This document shows positions 12,078 through 24,000 of a stretch of DNA of 64,000 nucleotides, in pieces. Positions within the stretch are counted from its first letter, which is position 1. Every line of letters starts with the position of its first letter. Below the pieces are notes generated by a model. That model saw only the letters and a list, made by a program, of their open reading frames with translations, did no database searches and was not told where the DNA came from. The position numbers were made by a program, and so were the translations under genes. This stretch comes from Paguma larvata (taxonomy: Eukaryota > Chordata > Mammalia > Carnivora > Viverridae), in assembly GCA_030068075.1 (NCBI GenBank), contig CM057835.1:37623715-37687714 (forward strand), given 5' to 3'.

Positions 12078-12131
12078 AGTACTAGTTTTGTTGAGTTATT
12101 TCAACAAAACTAGTACTCAACAAAACTAGTA
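12078..12131. repeat. Perfect 17-bp inverted repeat plus a direct repeat
   Basis: Arms at 12078-12094 (AGTACTAGTTTTGTTGA) and 12101-12117 pair perfectly around a 6-base loop (GTTATT). The right-arm sequence TCAACAAAACTAGTA is repeated directly at 12117-12131. No transposon ends or transcription unit are evident around it, and it looks like a local fold-back synthesis product. Confidence 0.85.
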
Positions 12132-13740
12132 TTATTTTGGGAAATCACCTTTGGGTCAGAATTGTCCAAATCATCAAATATTCCTCAGTTCCTACTTAAG
12201 CAGGGTTGGATACCAGCAACTGTGGGTGCTATAGACTTGCTTCTGAAAGAGCTACCACATAAACAAAAACAAAATATAAAAATAGGTGAATGTCAATCAT
12301 TACATGCAAAACTTCTCTGTGAAAACACAAAGTAGGCAATTGAAGATGGTTTCATAGAGGAAAGAGTCGTGACGAGAGAAGTTTGAGGAGGTGCAAAGGG
12401 AAGAGTAAAGTCACAAAAGCAAGAAGTTCAACAAAGTGACCTATAAGCAAATAGCCATGGGTTTGGATGGAGTAATGGGTGGATAAAAGCACATCAGGGG
12501 GGATATTTTCCAGGGCCAGTCCTGATATGCTACTTAATTTATGTCCTTGAGCATGGGGAACCATGGAAAGATACGAGCGTGAGAGTGTTGCAACGACCCA
12601 TGATGTTGGGCAGGAGAATGAATGGATGTCTCAGCACCTCATGGAATAGTTTGAGGATACAAGAGACACGAGGTACAGAGAACTTTTCCAAGGAAGAGAT
12701 ACAAGGGCCTTTGCTGGGCCAGGAGTAGTGCCAGTTGTTTTGAACTTACAGAGTTTCAGGTGCTAGAAGGTCAGTTAGGCTTGACTACATGACAGGTGGA
12801 AATGTGGGGCCAATAGAGAGGAGAAAGACTGAGGAAGAAAGAAGTAGGTGTCACATTCTGTGTGAACAGGAAGCCAGACAGGAAGTGGCCAGCCAACAAA
12901 CCCAAGCCTTTCTCTATTGGATGAAAGAAGAGAAAGCAGTGAGGAGGGTTAGATATGAAACTGACAGCCAAAAAATCAGAAAACCTGGCTCATCCAGCCT
13001 CAGAGTACAAGAAAGGGAGGCAATGGATCATTGTGGGAGTAGAGGAGAAAGAAAAATGAAAGAAACCTTTGACTTGGATGTCCCTGGTGACCATCCAGAA
13101 GGCAGTTTCATTTGAGTGGTAAGAACAAAAACAGATCTCAAGGAACTGAGACATGATTCAATATATGGTTTCCTCAGAAAAAGACATGTATAGTAAAACA
13201 GTTCATTGGCTTTGTATGCTTTAAAAAAAAAAAAAGTCTTTAGAGTAATAGTTTTATGAAAATGAAATATGTTTAAATCGATATTTTAACACAGTATCTT
13301 AACACCGACTTTTCAACCGAATCCAGGAAATAATTTTGGGTACCAATTACATACCAAACACTGGGAATAAAGAAACGTAAAAGGCAGGGGGAGATTGGTG
13401 CTCCAGGAGCATCAAGAAAAGGAGGGAGACATTAGACACATTACAATGTAACAGTCTGCCAAGTGCAGTCATTTAGCCACATGTGGAAGAGAATGACTCA
13501 CTTTATTGAGATGAGTGGTGGAAATGAAAGTTTGGGGAGAACAGAGAAGATTTTTTTTCTGAAAATATCTCATCTCACCTGGACCTTAAAAGAAAAATAG
13601 TTTCCTGCCAGAAAAGGGAAGAAAAGATGGTTCAGATCGCTGCAACTGACTAAATTGTGTGGGTTCAGACAAATTAACTCAAATTCAACTCAATTTACTT
13701 GCCCATAAAGTGAGGGAGTAATCTTTATTGCTAACAATTC
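12132..13740. other. No gene recognised; purine-rich, possibly decayed repeat
   Basis: The stretch 12.3-13.1 kb is GA-rich in the manner of the L2-like remnants elsewhere, but no diagnostic block can be aligned by eye. The 108-codon frame at 12789-13115 (plus) is a compositional artefact of this bias: charged, low complexity and without homologous features. A homopolymer A13 lies near 13221. Confidence 0.4.
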
Positions 13741-14170
13741 TTCATTTAGTCATCAACAAGTATTTGCTATTTACTATGTGCCAAGCCCTGAGCTAAGTGC
13801 TAGGTATTTGGTAAATGCAATGAGAATCAAATGGAAAAAAAAAAAAAAACTATTATAAAATGTTTAATTTGGGCTCAGAACAAAATGAAAAGGATCTCTC
13901 ATTATTTGTATTATGAACGTAAACAAATGAAACAATGCAGTAAGTAAAGGAAAGTATAAGCAGCCAGTTGCACTAAAGAATAGTAGAATATAGAGCACGG
14001 ATGAGATGGTAGGTGGTGGGGTGTGCCTAGGACCAGAGGAGAGGCAGGAAAGAGATGAGGCAGGAGCCGGATCATGAATGATCTCAGAAGGGATTGGACT
14101 TCTTACAGGAAAGGGAACAAGAAGGGGATTTTTCAGCAGGGAGAAGATATTATTCTGTTTGCCTTTTAGA
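13741..14170 (-). repeat. Antisense L2 3' end and L2-like remnant
   Basis: Starts with a clear reverse L2 terminus: TCATCAACAAGTATTTGCTA, TTTACTATGTGCCAAGCCCT, GAGCTAAGTGCTAGG. Further on, GGAGCCGGATCATGAATGAT followed by a CTCAGAAGGGATTGGACTT block resembles the 'gccagatcatgtagggcctt...' ancient repeat. An A-rich run lies at about 13833-13849. Confidence 0.6.
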
Positions 14171-14894
14171 AGACCAAATAGTATGCTCTTCCAATTCACT
14201 AAGATGTTTAATATGATCAAAGTACTGGATTTGCAAAATTGGTAAAGTAATCTTCATTCCATCTGTTGGAATGCCTATAATTGCCTCTAATAAAACACTT
14301 GCAATAATAAAGATATATGCTGGGCATGAAAGTTTCAGAACCCTGGAAAACATCAATAAAAGCCAAAAGATAATCATATACTTCAACATTTGTTTGTAAG
14401 GAGTTCACAAATGGGGTAGATTTCAAAAATGCCAAAAGCCAAATGTAAAATAAAACTATTTCCTCACCTCCTGAAAAAATATTATTCTGTAGGGACACAG
14501 AGAATGAGTATGACTGAGTTTTCTTGGCACTCCCCTTTTTGGAAAATAGGGATAATGTTTACTCCCATAATATTTCATATATGTTTGATAAATGTAATTA
14601 AAGAATGTCTACGTTAGGAAGGACCGATTCCAAGTTTTGACCTGAAATACAAAGCATTATCATTTTAGACATTAATTTTGATAAAGTGACAGTTACTTCT
14701 TAATGAAACTTTCATTAATCCACCGTGTTCCCAAGTCATGTAGTAACTTTTAGTGAGTGAGAAAGTAAATGGGGATTGGTTTACTATTTACTATTTGTAC
14801 TGGAAGTTCAAATACTGGAAGTCCAGTACTATTTGTACTGGAAGCTTATTTTGGAGCTTATATTTAATACTAAGTTTTTATCCATTTTACATTT
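14171..14894. other. Unannotated AT-rich DNA with a short duplication
   Basis: Two overlapping minus-strand frames at 14150-14498 are hydrophobic but match nothing I recognise. A 17-bp direct repeat (ACTATTTGTACTGGAAG) occurs at 14790-14806 and 14828-14844. Confidence 0.45.
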
Positions 14895-15420
14895 TATAAA
14901 TCATTTAATATTGAGCCCCTCCTGTCAGCCAAGTATTATGTTCACAGTTAGAAATGCAAGGGTGAAGGAGACAGAGGTGGTCCCTGTTTCTCAGAGGCTG
15001 GTTGAGTCAGGTTATTCATTAGAGAGAAGTTGGAGGCAGAATAAGAGGACATGCTGAGGTAGGAGCACTAGGAGAAACATTGATTGGGATATGGGGAATC
15101 AGGACCTCCTTTGCAGAAAAAATAAACATCTAAGTAAGAAACTAAAGAATAAGTAGGAGCTAGACAAAAGAGAAGCCTTGTATTCTGTGCTGAAGGACTG
15201 GTTCTAGACAGAGACAAGTCAGAGGAAGACAGGGCATGGCAGGTTTGAGGAACTAAAAGAACTTCAGTATGACAGGATTTTGGAGTATAGGGAGACATAA
15301 TGGTAAAGACAAATACGGAAAAGTAAACAGAGCCATATTTCAAAAGCTTTTGTAAATTATGTTTATGAATTTGGACACTGTCACTATAGAAGTCATTAAC
15401 TGGGCTAAGATTTTCATTTT
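14895..15420 (-). repeat. Antisense L2 3' end and L2-like remnant
   Basis: Reverse L2 terminus (TTGAGCCCCTCCTGTCAGCC, AAGTATTATGTTCACAGTTA, then AAGGGTGAAGGAGACAGAGG and GGTCCCTGTTTCTCAGAGGC). Next comes a GGCATGGCAGGTTTGAGGAA block resembling the L2-like 'tggcatgttcgaggaacagc' part. This is the clearest of the L2-like copies in the window. Confidence 0.65.
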
Positions 15421-15779
15421 TAGGATATTTTAGGCAATTGAGTCTGAACCTGGATGAACCAAGGTAGAATCAAGGTAATCTCAAGTGCCTTTGACATAAT
15501 CTAAGCAAGGTATTTTGGTGACCTGGTTTCTATCAGGAGGACTTGTGTGAATGGTAGTGCACATCACCGAAGTAGGTCTCTGTGTAGCTGTTGCTGTCCC
15601 CACAAAGCTGTTTGACACCCATTTTTTGAATACTTGTCTCTTCTATCCATGCTCCCATAGCACTCTTGGCTCCTCCTACTCCAGTACCTAAATATTATGG
15701 TACTGCATATCAGCAATAGTGCTTAACACTCTCTGTGATGAAACCTGGGTTCCAACCATTTTAATACTGTGTTTGAACA

Positions 15780-15990
15780 TGCATTTCCTTTACCCAGAAT
15801 ATTCACTGTGTCTGCTTTCCTCATTTTATCCAATCCCAGCTCCCCAATTCCCCCCCCCCCATGCACACACACACACACACACACACACTTCTTTGACTGG
15901 GCGTGCATCCATTACCTATGGCTGGGTTCAGATATGTGAAATCTTCCCTGATGATACTGAATGTAATTACTTTTTTTCATCTCTTAGAGC
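15780..15990 (+). repeat. L2 3'UTR remnant carrying a microsatellite
   Basis: Sense L2 blocks: CATTTCCTTTACCCAGAATA, TCATTTTATCCAATCCCAGC, and after the simple repeat GAAATCTTCCCTGATGATAC. These fit the L2 'ctttgcctggaa...cttccctgacca' order, interrupted by the C/CA tract at about 15850-15889. Confidence 0.55.
15850..15889. repeat. Poly-C followed by (CA)n microsatellite
   Basis: Eleven consecutive C, then ATG, then about 12 CA units. The antisense reading gives an artefactual VCVCVC peptide stretch. Confidence 0.9.
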
Positions 15991-16076
15991 TGGTATGTAG
16001 TTCTATATCAATTACATTAGATTCTGAATATAGGTTTATATATTTTTTTCCTGTGTTGGACCAGAGAAGAAATGTA

Positions 16077-16322
16077 CAATAAAACCTTGGTTTGTGAGCA
16101 TAATTCATTCTGGAAACATACCATACTTGTGATTCAAAGCACTCATATATCAAAGAGAATTTCGAGAACCATTGGCTCAGTTGTGATCATGTGACATTCG
16201 GCCTCATGTACTACTTGATTTGCAAGACAGCGCTTGTTTATCAGGTTAACAATTATTAGAAATGTTTTCTCATCTTGTGGAACACTCGCGTAACAAGTTA
16301 CTCGCAATCTGAGGTTTTACTA
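16077..16322 (-). mobile_element. Tigger-like (Tc1/mariner group) MITE
   Basis: A 246-bp element whose ends are imperfect inverted repeats: CAATAAAACCTTGGTTTGTG at the left and, in reverse, TAGTAAAACCTCAGATTGCG at the right. Both derive from a CAGTAAAACC-type terminus. TA dinucleotides flank both ends (16075-16076 and 16323-16324), as expected for this superfamily. No transposase sequence is present, so it is non-autonomous. The orientation is by convention and uncertain. Confidence 0.85.
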
Positions 16323-18240
16323 TATATCATCCATCTCTGAGGCATTAGCATTGAGTGCAATTTCTAACAAGTGTATATTGAGTCAGACTGGCTGGAAGAT
16401 GGCAAAGTGTAGGTTGTTCTTAGCTAATATTGTATGTATGAAAAGAAAAACTAAAGATGAAGGCAATTAAATAGTTAGAGATTATCCTTTAGGAAGAATT
16501 TATAGTCATACATTAGAGAATTTAGTTATCATCTACAGTACTAAAGAAGTAGTGCTTGGAAACACTAATCTTCTCAGGTATATTTAGGAAGAATTCAAGT
16601 AAAAAAAATGTTGTACTCAAGTGTTCCCTGCTATACTCAAAATAATTAAGCTTTCTGAACCAACTACCTTATAACCACTAGGAATAACTGGATTAAAATA
16701 AATTTTATTTGTGCTGAAATTCTTGACCTACCTATTCTTGTCCTAATTTCTAAAATTAAAAAAAATGTGTCTTTTTTCAGTAAAATTTAGTTTATTATTT
16801 TTTCCGTGAGGACCTTCCATTTCCTAAATTAAGTTCTTTACCCTGTGTTTTAGCTAGATTTTTTTATATTCAGGTTTATAGTTCCTTAATTTTAGGAGAT
16901 AAATTCAGTATCAAATCACATTCTTTCTTAGTCATTGTTGAATTTTAGGAACTTCTTTATTATGACAGCATTGTCACTATTCCTGAGTAGAGAAAATAGA
17001 AATTAGCATTCCATCGTGTCTGCGGAGGAGTTCCCGGGCACTGAGAACAGTGAGAATGATATAGATATTATCTTTCCCCCCAGAAGGAGCACACTTTGTC
17101 AAGTACTCACACTGCCTTGAATTTTAACCCCTTGGGACTCTATGATTTAATTTGGATATCATGACAGATCTGAAGTGTCTTCTCGGGACTTTCAGATTTT
17201 GATCTAATTATGATGGCAAATCTCTCCCTATTTTCTCTTATCAAGACCAAGACAGACTGACATATTCAACAAAAGTTTTGCAAAGATTAGTGGGAAAAAA
17301 AGCAACAGTAATAGGAAAAAAAAAAAAAAAGACTATTATAAAAACCATTACCTAGAGGGCAAGTATGTATAATGTTTTGTTTGTAGTTGAAACCTAATTA
17401 CCCAGCACAGTGTTGAGATCAAGGTTAAATACAGTACATGTTTTAAACAAATTCTGGAATTGAGTTAATCTACAGTAATTACCAAAAAGCTGACCATATT
17501 TTATAGGCACTTTTGCTTGGTTTCTTGTTCTTTCAGCAATTGGTCAACTATTGAGCAGGTTGGCTATAGGGGCTGTGCTACATTTTTAGAATTACATTAT
17601 TCATGGACATCAGATTAAATACCAAATGCCTGATCATGTCTCCAAAACTATTTCTTATCTACCTAATTTACATTTCTTGGCTGAGAGATTTTCTAGTCAA
17701 TATGACAATTAAATAATCTTTATCCTAGAAATGAAAGATTTGTTTTTTTGTTTTAGTTGTGAATATTTGGTAATGATTGCTTGGTCTAGAGATACATTCT
17801 GCCCAGATTTAGTAGAAAAAATAATCAATTAAAAGGTGTGTCCTGAGCGTGGGTTAGGGGAGTAGTGGCATCCTTGCCAATCCTGAGATAACCCTGTTGA
17901 GCTTAAAATTACCATCATCGTCTGACTCGGAAACATCTGGTCTCAGCTGACATACTGACATCACTCTCACCACACTCAAGATAATTATCAATGATCATTA
18001 ATCTATAATAATAGGTCCCTGATAACACTAGTTAGTACATATCACTCAGAATTGCTTTAGACAATTTTCAGACATATATTTATTTTATAATATATTTCTT
18101 AGTGTGTCATATCCACAGTAAATATGTAAAACTCTTATGCCTATTAGGATACAATAAGGTAAAAGAAAACCTAGCATTTTCCAAATCAGTTTCTTAAAAA
18201 ATGGTGAGGGAGTATGTACTTACTTAAACTCTCTGCAATT
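16323..18240. other. Unannotated unique DNA (1.9 kb)
   Basis: No open frame of note, no clear repeat and no RNA gene seen. It contains an A15 homopolymer at about 17317-17331. The GC content rises slightly near 17.0 and 17.85-17.95 kb. This is one of the longer stretches without transposon signatures here. Confidence 0.5.
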
Positions 18241-18241
18241 T

Positions 18242-18651
18242 ATTTTTTTGAGTATAGTTGATATACAATCTTACATTAGTTTCAGTTGTACAACCTGGTG
18301 ATTCAACTTCTCTACGCATAATGGTATGCTCATGACAAGTATAGCCACTATCTGTCACCGTACAATGCCACCACAATATTTTTTTTTAATCCCCATGCCA
18401 TATTCATTCCATAACTGGAAGCCTGTATCTCTCACTCCCCTTCAATCATTTTTCCCACCTTCCTAACCTCTTTTATCTGGCAACCATCAGTTTGTTCTTT
18501 GTATTTATAGGTCTGATTCTGTTTTTGTTTGTTAATTGGTGACAACAGGGATGAACCTAGAGGGTATAATGCTAAGTGAGATGTCAGACTGAGAAAGACA
18601 AATACCACATGATTTCACTCATATGTAGAATCTAAGAAACAAACAAAAAAA
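18242..18651 (-). mobile_element. L1 3' end with 5' inversion (twin-primed)
   Basis: 18242-18535 is the antisense L1 3'UTR (AGTATAGTTGATATACAATC, TAACTGGAAGCCTGTATCTC, then GGCAACCATCAGTTTGTTCT). At about 18535 the strand switches: 18538-18651 is sense L1 (GACAACAGGGATGAACCTAG, GGTATAATGCTAAGTGAGAT, GATTTCACTCATATGTAGAA). The two parts are adjacent in the L1 consensus, meeting in an A-rich AAACAAACAAAA stretch, so almost nothing was lost at the inversion. This is the classic twin-priming product. Confidence 0.85.
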
Positions 18652-19377
18652 TGGATACATTCTATGTAATTTAAACAGAACAAAAATGATGGTCTTGGAG
18701 TAAGTGTTCTCTTCAACTCAAAAGTCTACCGCACAAAATCCACTTGATGATTTCTGAAATCATGTTAGCAAGCATTTCAAGAAAAATGTAATTGCCTTTG
18801 CTCTCCACATTCTTTTACATTCCACTCAGGACCCAAAAGTGTACTATGATGAAAAATGTAAATGAAACATGTGGAAGAGAAGAAAGAGTGAGAAGGAAAA
18901 TAAATATTTGTCAAGGGCCAACCATATGGTGGGCATAGTGCTATGTAATCTATTAAACCCGTGAGTTTTCTCTCTACAGATCCTCTACAGCACAGCTCCC
19001 ATTCATCATTCATTCAGTCTTGGCAAGTAATAAAAATTTTGTTTATCACTTATTGTGTGGAAATACTGAACCTTCATGCACTTTTAGATGTGTGTCATCA
19101 ATAAAACATGAGCTCTTTAAATTTGATATATTTGAAAAATGATGTACAAAATTATACCATCCATATGCTTGTCTCCTTGTTTCATACATAGTATTTTTCT
19201 CTTTTCCAAGTCTATTTATTCAGGATTTCATAATATGAAACTAGGTTTTCTCCACAAATTATGAATTAGGTGGAACAAAATGTAAGAAAAGCATGGATCT
19301 TTCTTTTCCCCTCTACCACCGCTATTCCTCTGTTACCCACATTTTCTCCTTTTATTAAATCTTAAATAAACAATGTA
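18652..19377. other. Mostly unannotated; weak MIR/L2-type terminus at 18.90-18.99 kb
   Basis: Within it, AAATATTTGTCAAGGGCCAA then CCATATGGTGGGCATAGTGC and TATGTAATCTATTAAACCCG fits the reverse of a MIR or L2 3' end. The rest shows nothing recognisable. Confidence 0.4.
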
Positions 19378-21955
19378 ACTTTACACTTTAAGGAACTAGA
19401 AAAAAAGACCAAATTAAGCCCAAAGTTTGTAGAAGAAAGGAAATAACAAAGATCAGAGTAGGAATAAATGAAATAGAGACCAGAAAACAATAGAAACCAA
19501 GAGTGGATTTTTGAAAGCATAAACAAATTGACAAATCTTTAGCTTATCTAAGAAAAACAAAGAGAAGACTCAAAATTTGAAAGAAGAAACATTAAAACTT
19601 ATACTACAGCATTTCTCTGATACCAAAGCCAAAAAAGAACATTACCAGAAAAGGAAACTACAGGCCAGTATCCCTGATGACCATAGATGCAAATATTTTC
19701 AACTAAATAGTAGCAAGCTGAATTCAACAGCCCATTGAAAGGATCATACACCCTAATCCAGAGATATGTCCTTGAGATGGAAGGTTGGTTCAGTATATGA
19801 AATCAACAAATGTGTTATGCCACATTAAGGGGATGAAAGATAAAAATCACATGGTTACCTCAATAGATGCAAAAAAAGCATTTGACAAAAAAACCATTCA
19901 TGATAAAATTGCTCAACAAATTGGGTATACGAGAAACATACCTGAACATAATAAAAAGCCATATATGACACACACACAGGAAACAGCATACTCAACAGTG
20001 AAAATTTGAGAGCTTTTCCCCTAAATCACAACAAAACAAACATACTCATACTTACCGGTTCTCTTCAACATAGTACTGGAAGTCCTAGCTGGAGCAGTCA
20101 GGGAAGGAATAGAAATAAGAAGCATCCAAATCAGAAAGGAGGAAGTAAACTTGTTTTTGTTTACAGACGATATGATTTTAGATATAGGAATGCTAAAGAT
20201 TCCACCAAAACACTGTGAATTCAGTGAATTCAGTAAAGATGCAGATACAAAGTCTGCATAGAGAAATTATTGTATTTCTATACACTAACAGCAAAATAAC
20301 TAAAATTAAAAGGAAAATAATTCCATTTACAATAGCATCAAAAACAATAAAACACTTACAAATCTATCTAACTATGGAGGTGAACTGTATACTGAAAACT
20401 GTAAGATTTTGATGAAAGAAATTGAAGAAGACATAAATAAATGGAAATATATTCTATGTTCATGGAAGGGAAAAATCAATATTGCTAAAATCACCATACT
20501 ACCTAAAACCATGTATAGATTCAATGCAATTCCTATCAAAATTCCATTGGCATTTTTCACAAAAATAGGAAAAAAAGATCTTAAGATGTATATAGAACAC
20601 AAAAGACTGAATAGGTAAAGCAATCATAAGGAAGAAAAAAACTGGATGCATCACACTTCCTATTTCAAACTAGACTACAAAGGTATAGTAATCAAAACAG
20701 TGTATTACTGGAATAAAAATTGATGTAGATCAATGAAATAAAATCAAAAGGCCAGAAATAAACTCCATATATATGTATGTATATATATGTAGATATATAA
20801 CCGATTAATATTTGACAAGAAAGCTTATGCTCAGTGAGGAATTGATAGTCTCTTTAATAAATTATGCCTGGAAAACTGGACCATTGCATGCAGAAGAATA
20901 AAATTGGATCCCTATCTTACACAACTCACAAAAATTAACTGCAAATGGTTAAAGACTTAAACATCAGATCCAAGATTATAAAACTCCTAAAAGAAAACAA
21001 GGGAAAAGCTACTTGACATTAGTCTTGGCGACAATAATTTGGATATGACACAAAAATCATAAGCAACAAAGAAAAAATCAATGAATATTTCAACATAAAC
21101 TCAAATCCTTTCTAACAGAAAAAACAAGGCACCAAGAAAAATGAAAAGCAACATACATAACAGGAAAAAATATTTGCCAATCATATATCTGATAGGGGGT
21201 TTATATCCAAAATATATAAAGAACTCATACAATTCAATAGTAAAAACCAAACAAAAACTAAAAACAATAAAACAAAAACACTAGTAAATGAGCAGAAAAA
21301 CTGAAAAGACATTTTCCCAAAGAAGATGTACAAATGGCCAATGGGTACATGAAAAGATGTTTGACATCACTAACCATCAGGGAAATGCAAATCAAAACTA
21401 CAATGAGATATTAGCTCCCATATATTAGAATGGCTGTTATCAAAGGGACAAAAGATAACATGTGTTGGTAAAGATGTGAAGAAAAGGAAACCCTTGTGCA
21501 CTGTTGGTAGAAATGTAAATTGATAAAACCATTACAGAAAACAGTATGGGAGTTTCTCAAAAAGTTAAAAATAGAACTTTTTTTTCTATTTTTAGAAAAT
21601 AGAACACGTTATCCTGCAATTCCACTCCTAGGTATGTATCAAAAGGAAATAAAATCAGGATCTTGAAGAGCTATCTGCACTCCCATATTCATTGCAGCAT
21701 TATTCACAATAGCAAAGATTAGAAGAGAACTTAGGTGCCTGTCAACATATGAATGGATAAAGATGGTATAATCATATATATCATTGAGCCATCAGAAAGG
21801 AGGACATTCTGCCACTTGTAGCAAATGTATGATATGATTTATATATGGCATCTTAAAAACCCAAACTCATAGAAACAGAGAGGAGAATCATAGTTAACAG
21901 GGGCTGGGGTGGAGGGAAATGTAGAGATGTTGGTCATAATGTTGTTATTGATATT
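19378..21955 (+). mobile_element. L1M ORF2 and 3' end (sense), internally deleted
   Basis: Sense LINE-1 covering part of the ORF2 linker and RT domain to the 3'UTR. Translated fragments are diagnostic: 'MVTSIDAKKAFDKKTIHDKI' at 19860-19920 (RT palm), '[24 protein letters not shown]' at about 20270-20345, and '[19 protein letters not shown]' at 20409-20466. Stops, frameshifts and deletions are frequent, and nothing upstream of the linker remains. It cannot make a functional protein. Confidence 0.93.
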
Positions 21956-21999
21956 GTTGGATCTATAGCTGCCATTGTGCTTTTTGCTTTCTATATGTT

Positions 22000-22475
22000 T
22001 CATGTCTTTTTTGTTATTTTATTTCTTCTTCACTGTTTTTTTTTGCATTGAATAAAATTTTTATATCGTATTTTAACTTATTTAATAGACTTCTATTAAC
22101 TTCTTTAACTTCTTTAAACAGACTTGTTCTTCTTAAAATTACTTCCTTAGTGGTTGCTCCAGGTCCTATCATGTATCTTAACTTAGCAGAATCGACTTCA
22201 GATTTATATTAACTTACTTCCAGTGACAAGTAGAAATAGCATTCTTATATAGTTCTATTCTCTTTTCCTCTTTTTTATATTATTATTGTTACATTACGTC
22301 TATAACCCTTACAAAACATTGCTTTAATTACTACCTTACATGATCTTATCACTTTTAAAGACTATGAGAAAGGAAAGGATACCTTGTGTATCATTTCTGG
22401 CTCTCTTTTATTCCTCTGGACTCAAGTCTGGTGTCTAGCCTGATGTCATTTTCCTTAGCCTAGTAGACTTTTGCT
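22000..22475 (-). repeat. Antisense L1M internal fragment
   Basis: AAATTACTTCCTTAGTGGTT then GCTCCAGGTCCTATCATGTA, followed by an ATATTATTATTGTTACATTA block and 'tcaagtctggtgtctagcct', follow the antisense L1M order seen at 32.08-32.5 kb (CAGTAGTTGCCCTAGAGTTT...). It begins just after the sense L1 at 19.4-21.95 kb but is a separate copy. Confidence 0.55.
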
Positions 22476-22554
22476 TCCATCCACCTCCGTTGTGCTATTA
22501 TAGATATCTGCTGCTTTTTGTAAGTTTGCATTTCACCACTTCACTTTTATGAAC

Positions 22555-22800
22555 GACCTACATTAGTACCCATTTTCACTAACTGACAGAAACCTAAAGA
22601 AAATATTCTCTTTTGTGTAAAAAGGCAAAAAGCGAAAATAACATTCAGCATTTGTTTTTCAGTAAGCTGTGATAGAGGCACACGCCCGCCGAGTGGCAAG
22701 AGTGTGCTACCAAGCTTCCTTCCTGGGAATGGCACTCTGCATCTCAGCTTGGAACTGTGTCTGTGAGCCTGTGTGCTTTTTTTAAGTTTATGATTCATTT
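22555..22800. other. Unidentified moderately GC-rich block
   Basis: A 245-bp block with higher GC than its surroundings and several retained CpGs (for example CACGCCCGCCGAGTGGCAAG). It includes AAAAAGGCAAAAAGCGAAAA and CCAAGCTTCCTTCCTGGGAA. It reads like an old DNA-transposon or conserved interspersed repeat, but I cannot name it. The 83-codon minus frame across it (22547-22798) has no recognised domains. Confidence 0.3.
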
Positions 22801-23570
22801 TGAAATAAATTAGTTTTGATTCCTATGAACTCTCATCATATCTCTTAGGTTAAGTTTGTATCTGACCAAGATCCAGTATAGATGGGATAGGAGAGTGAGG
22901 TCAAAACTGAACTTCACAGAAAGGTAACATTCCTAGGTGGATTGCATTCTGTAGGGAAAGAGCATTGCTCTTATCAGGAATATTTTGTATGGCCAATCAT
23001 TTATAAAAAAAGAAAAATAAACAAGAGGTTAAGTGAAATTATTAAACTGTTAAATGCATTTTTAGGGCAATATCTCAATTTATCCTGCATCACCACAGAT
23101 TTTGAGCTACAAAAGAAAAATAGACTTGAGGTTAAGAATTCAAAAAGAAATTTTATTTAATTATAAATAAAACCTTAAAATTATGCAAATGCTAAGTACA
23201 ATTTCAAGTAGATTCAAATGAAGAGAAAATAGATTTTCATAGGAAAGAAAGTATTCTCATGTCAATTTTAGAGTATTTTTCATTAACATTCTCCTATTAA
23301 CATTTATAGAAGATTTATGCATGCACTGATGGGAGAATTAACCTCTGAATCTGTAATGTCAAGTGTTTTCCATAAAAAGCTTACAGATATCTGCTTAAAG
23401 AATTTGGCTGTTTACAATTAGAGATGACAGTACTAATTTTACAAAAATGATTTTATTAATTTTACTTGCAGATGTATCAAATGTGCAAAAACCTAAGACT
23501 TAATTTTGTCTCAGTTTATGTCTCCATAGATACCTATCCATTTATGGAATAGACTTCAGTGTAACTGGAG
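22801..23570. other. Unannotated AT-rich unique DNA
   Basis: No repeat signature seen. The 72-codon frame at 22942-23160 is lysine- and asparagine-rich, as expected of AT-rich non-coding DNA. Confidence 0.5.
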
Positions 23571-24000
23571 CAGCACTGTCCAGTAGAAATTTCTGTGATG
23601 ACAGCAATGATCTGTACTGGCCAGTATGGGAACCACTGGCCACGTGTGGCTATTGAACATGGGAAATATGGCTAGTACGACTAAAGAAATCGATTTTTTT
23701 AATGTTTATTTATTTTTGCCTAGGGGGAGAGAGAGAGAGAGAGAGAGAGAGAGCAAGAGCAGGAATGGGGGAGGGGCAGAGAGAGACAGAGACATGGAAT
23801 TCGAACCAGGCTCCAGGCTCTGAGCTGTCAGCACAGAGTCTGAGGTGGGGTTCAAACTCACAAGCAAGAATGTGACCTGAGCTGAAGTCGAACACTGACT
23901 GAACCACCCAGGTGCCCCTAAAGAACTAGATTTTTAATTTTAGTTCATTTAAATTTAAATAGACTCATGTGGCTAGATGCTATTGTATTAAGCATCGCGG
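23571..24000 (+). mobile_element. MER5-type hAT (Charlie) MITE remnant, split by a SINE
   Basis: Left part CAGCACTGTCCAGTAGAAAT, TTCTGTGATGACAGCAATGA, 'ccactggccacgtgtggctattgaacatgggaaatatggctagt' in several pieces. Right part after the SINE: GATTTTTAATTTTAGTTCAT, TTAAATTTAAATAGACTCAT and GTGGCTAGATGCTATTGTAT. The block order and AT-rich middle are characteristic of the MER5A group. A clear 8-bp TSD is not visible. Confidence 0.8.
23697..23918 (-). mobile_element. Felid SINE with expanded (GA)n
   Basis: Antisense full-length SINE: TTTAATGTTTATTTATTTTT, a (GA)n run at about 23726-23752, GGGGAGGGGCAGAGAGAGAC, GGCTCCAGGCTCTGAGCTGT, and the complement of the tRNA head ending AACCACCCAGGTGCCCC. 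TSD with mismatches: CTAAAGAAATCGATTTTT at 23681-23698 and CTAAAGAACTAGATTTTT at 23918-23935. Inserted into the MER5 element. Confidence 0.95.

Noticed and set aside
12789..13115. 108-codon plus-strand open frame
   Set aside because: Highly charged and purine-driven, no domain, and no codon or context support. It lies in DNA that resembles decayed repeat.
14150..14498. Two overlapping hydrophobic minus-strand frames
   Set aside because: They use different frames over the same AT-rich DNA, and neither matches a family I know. A translated search could reopen this.
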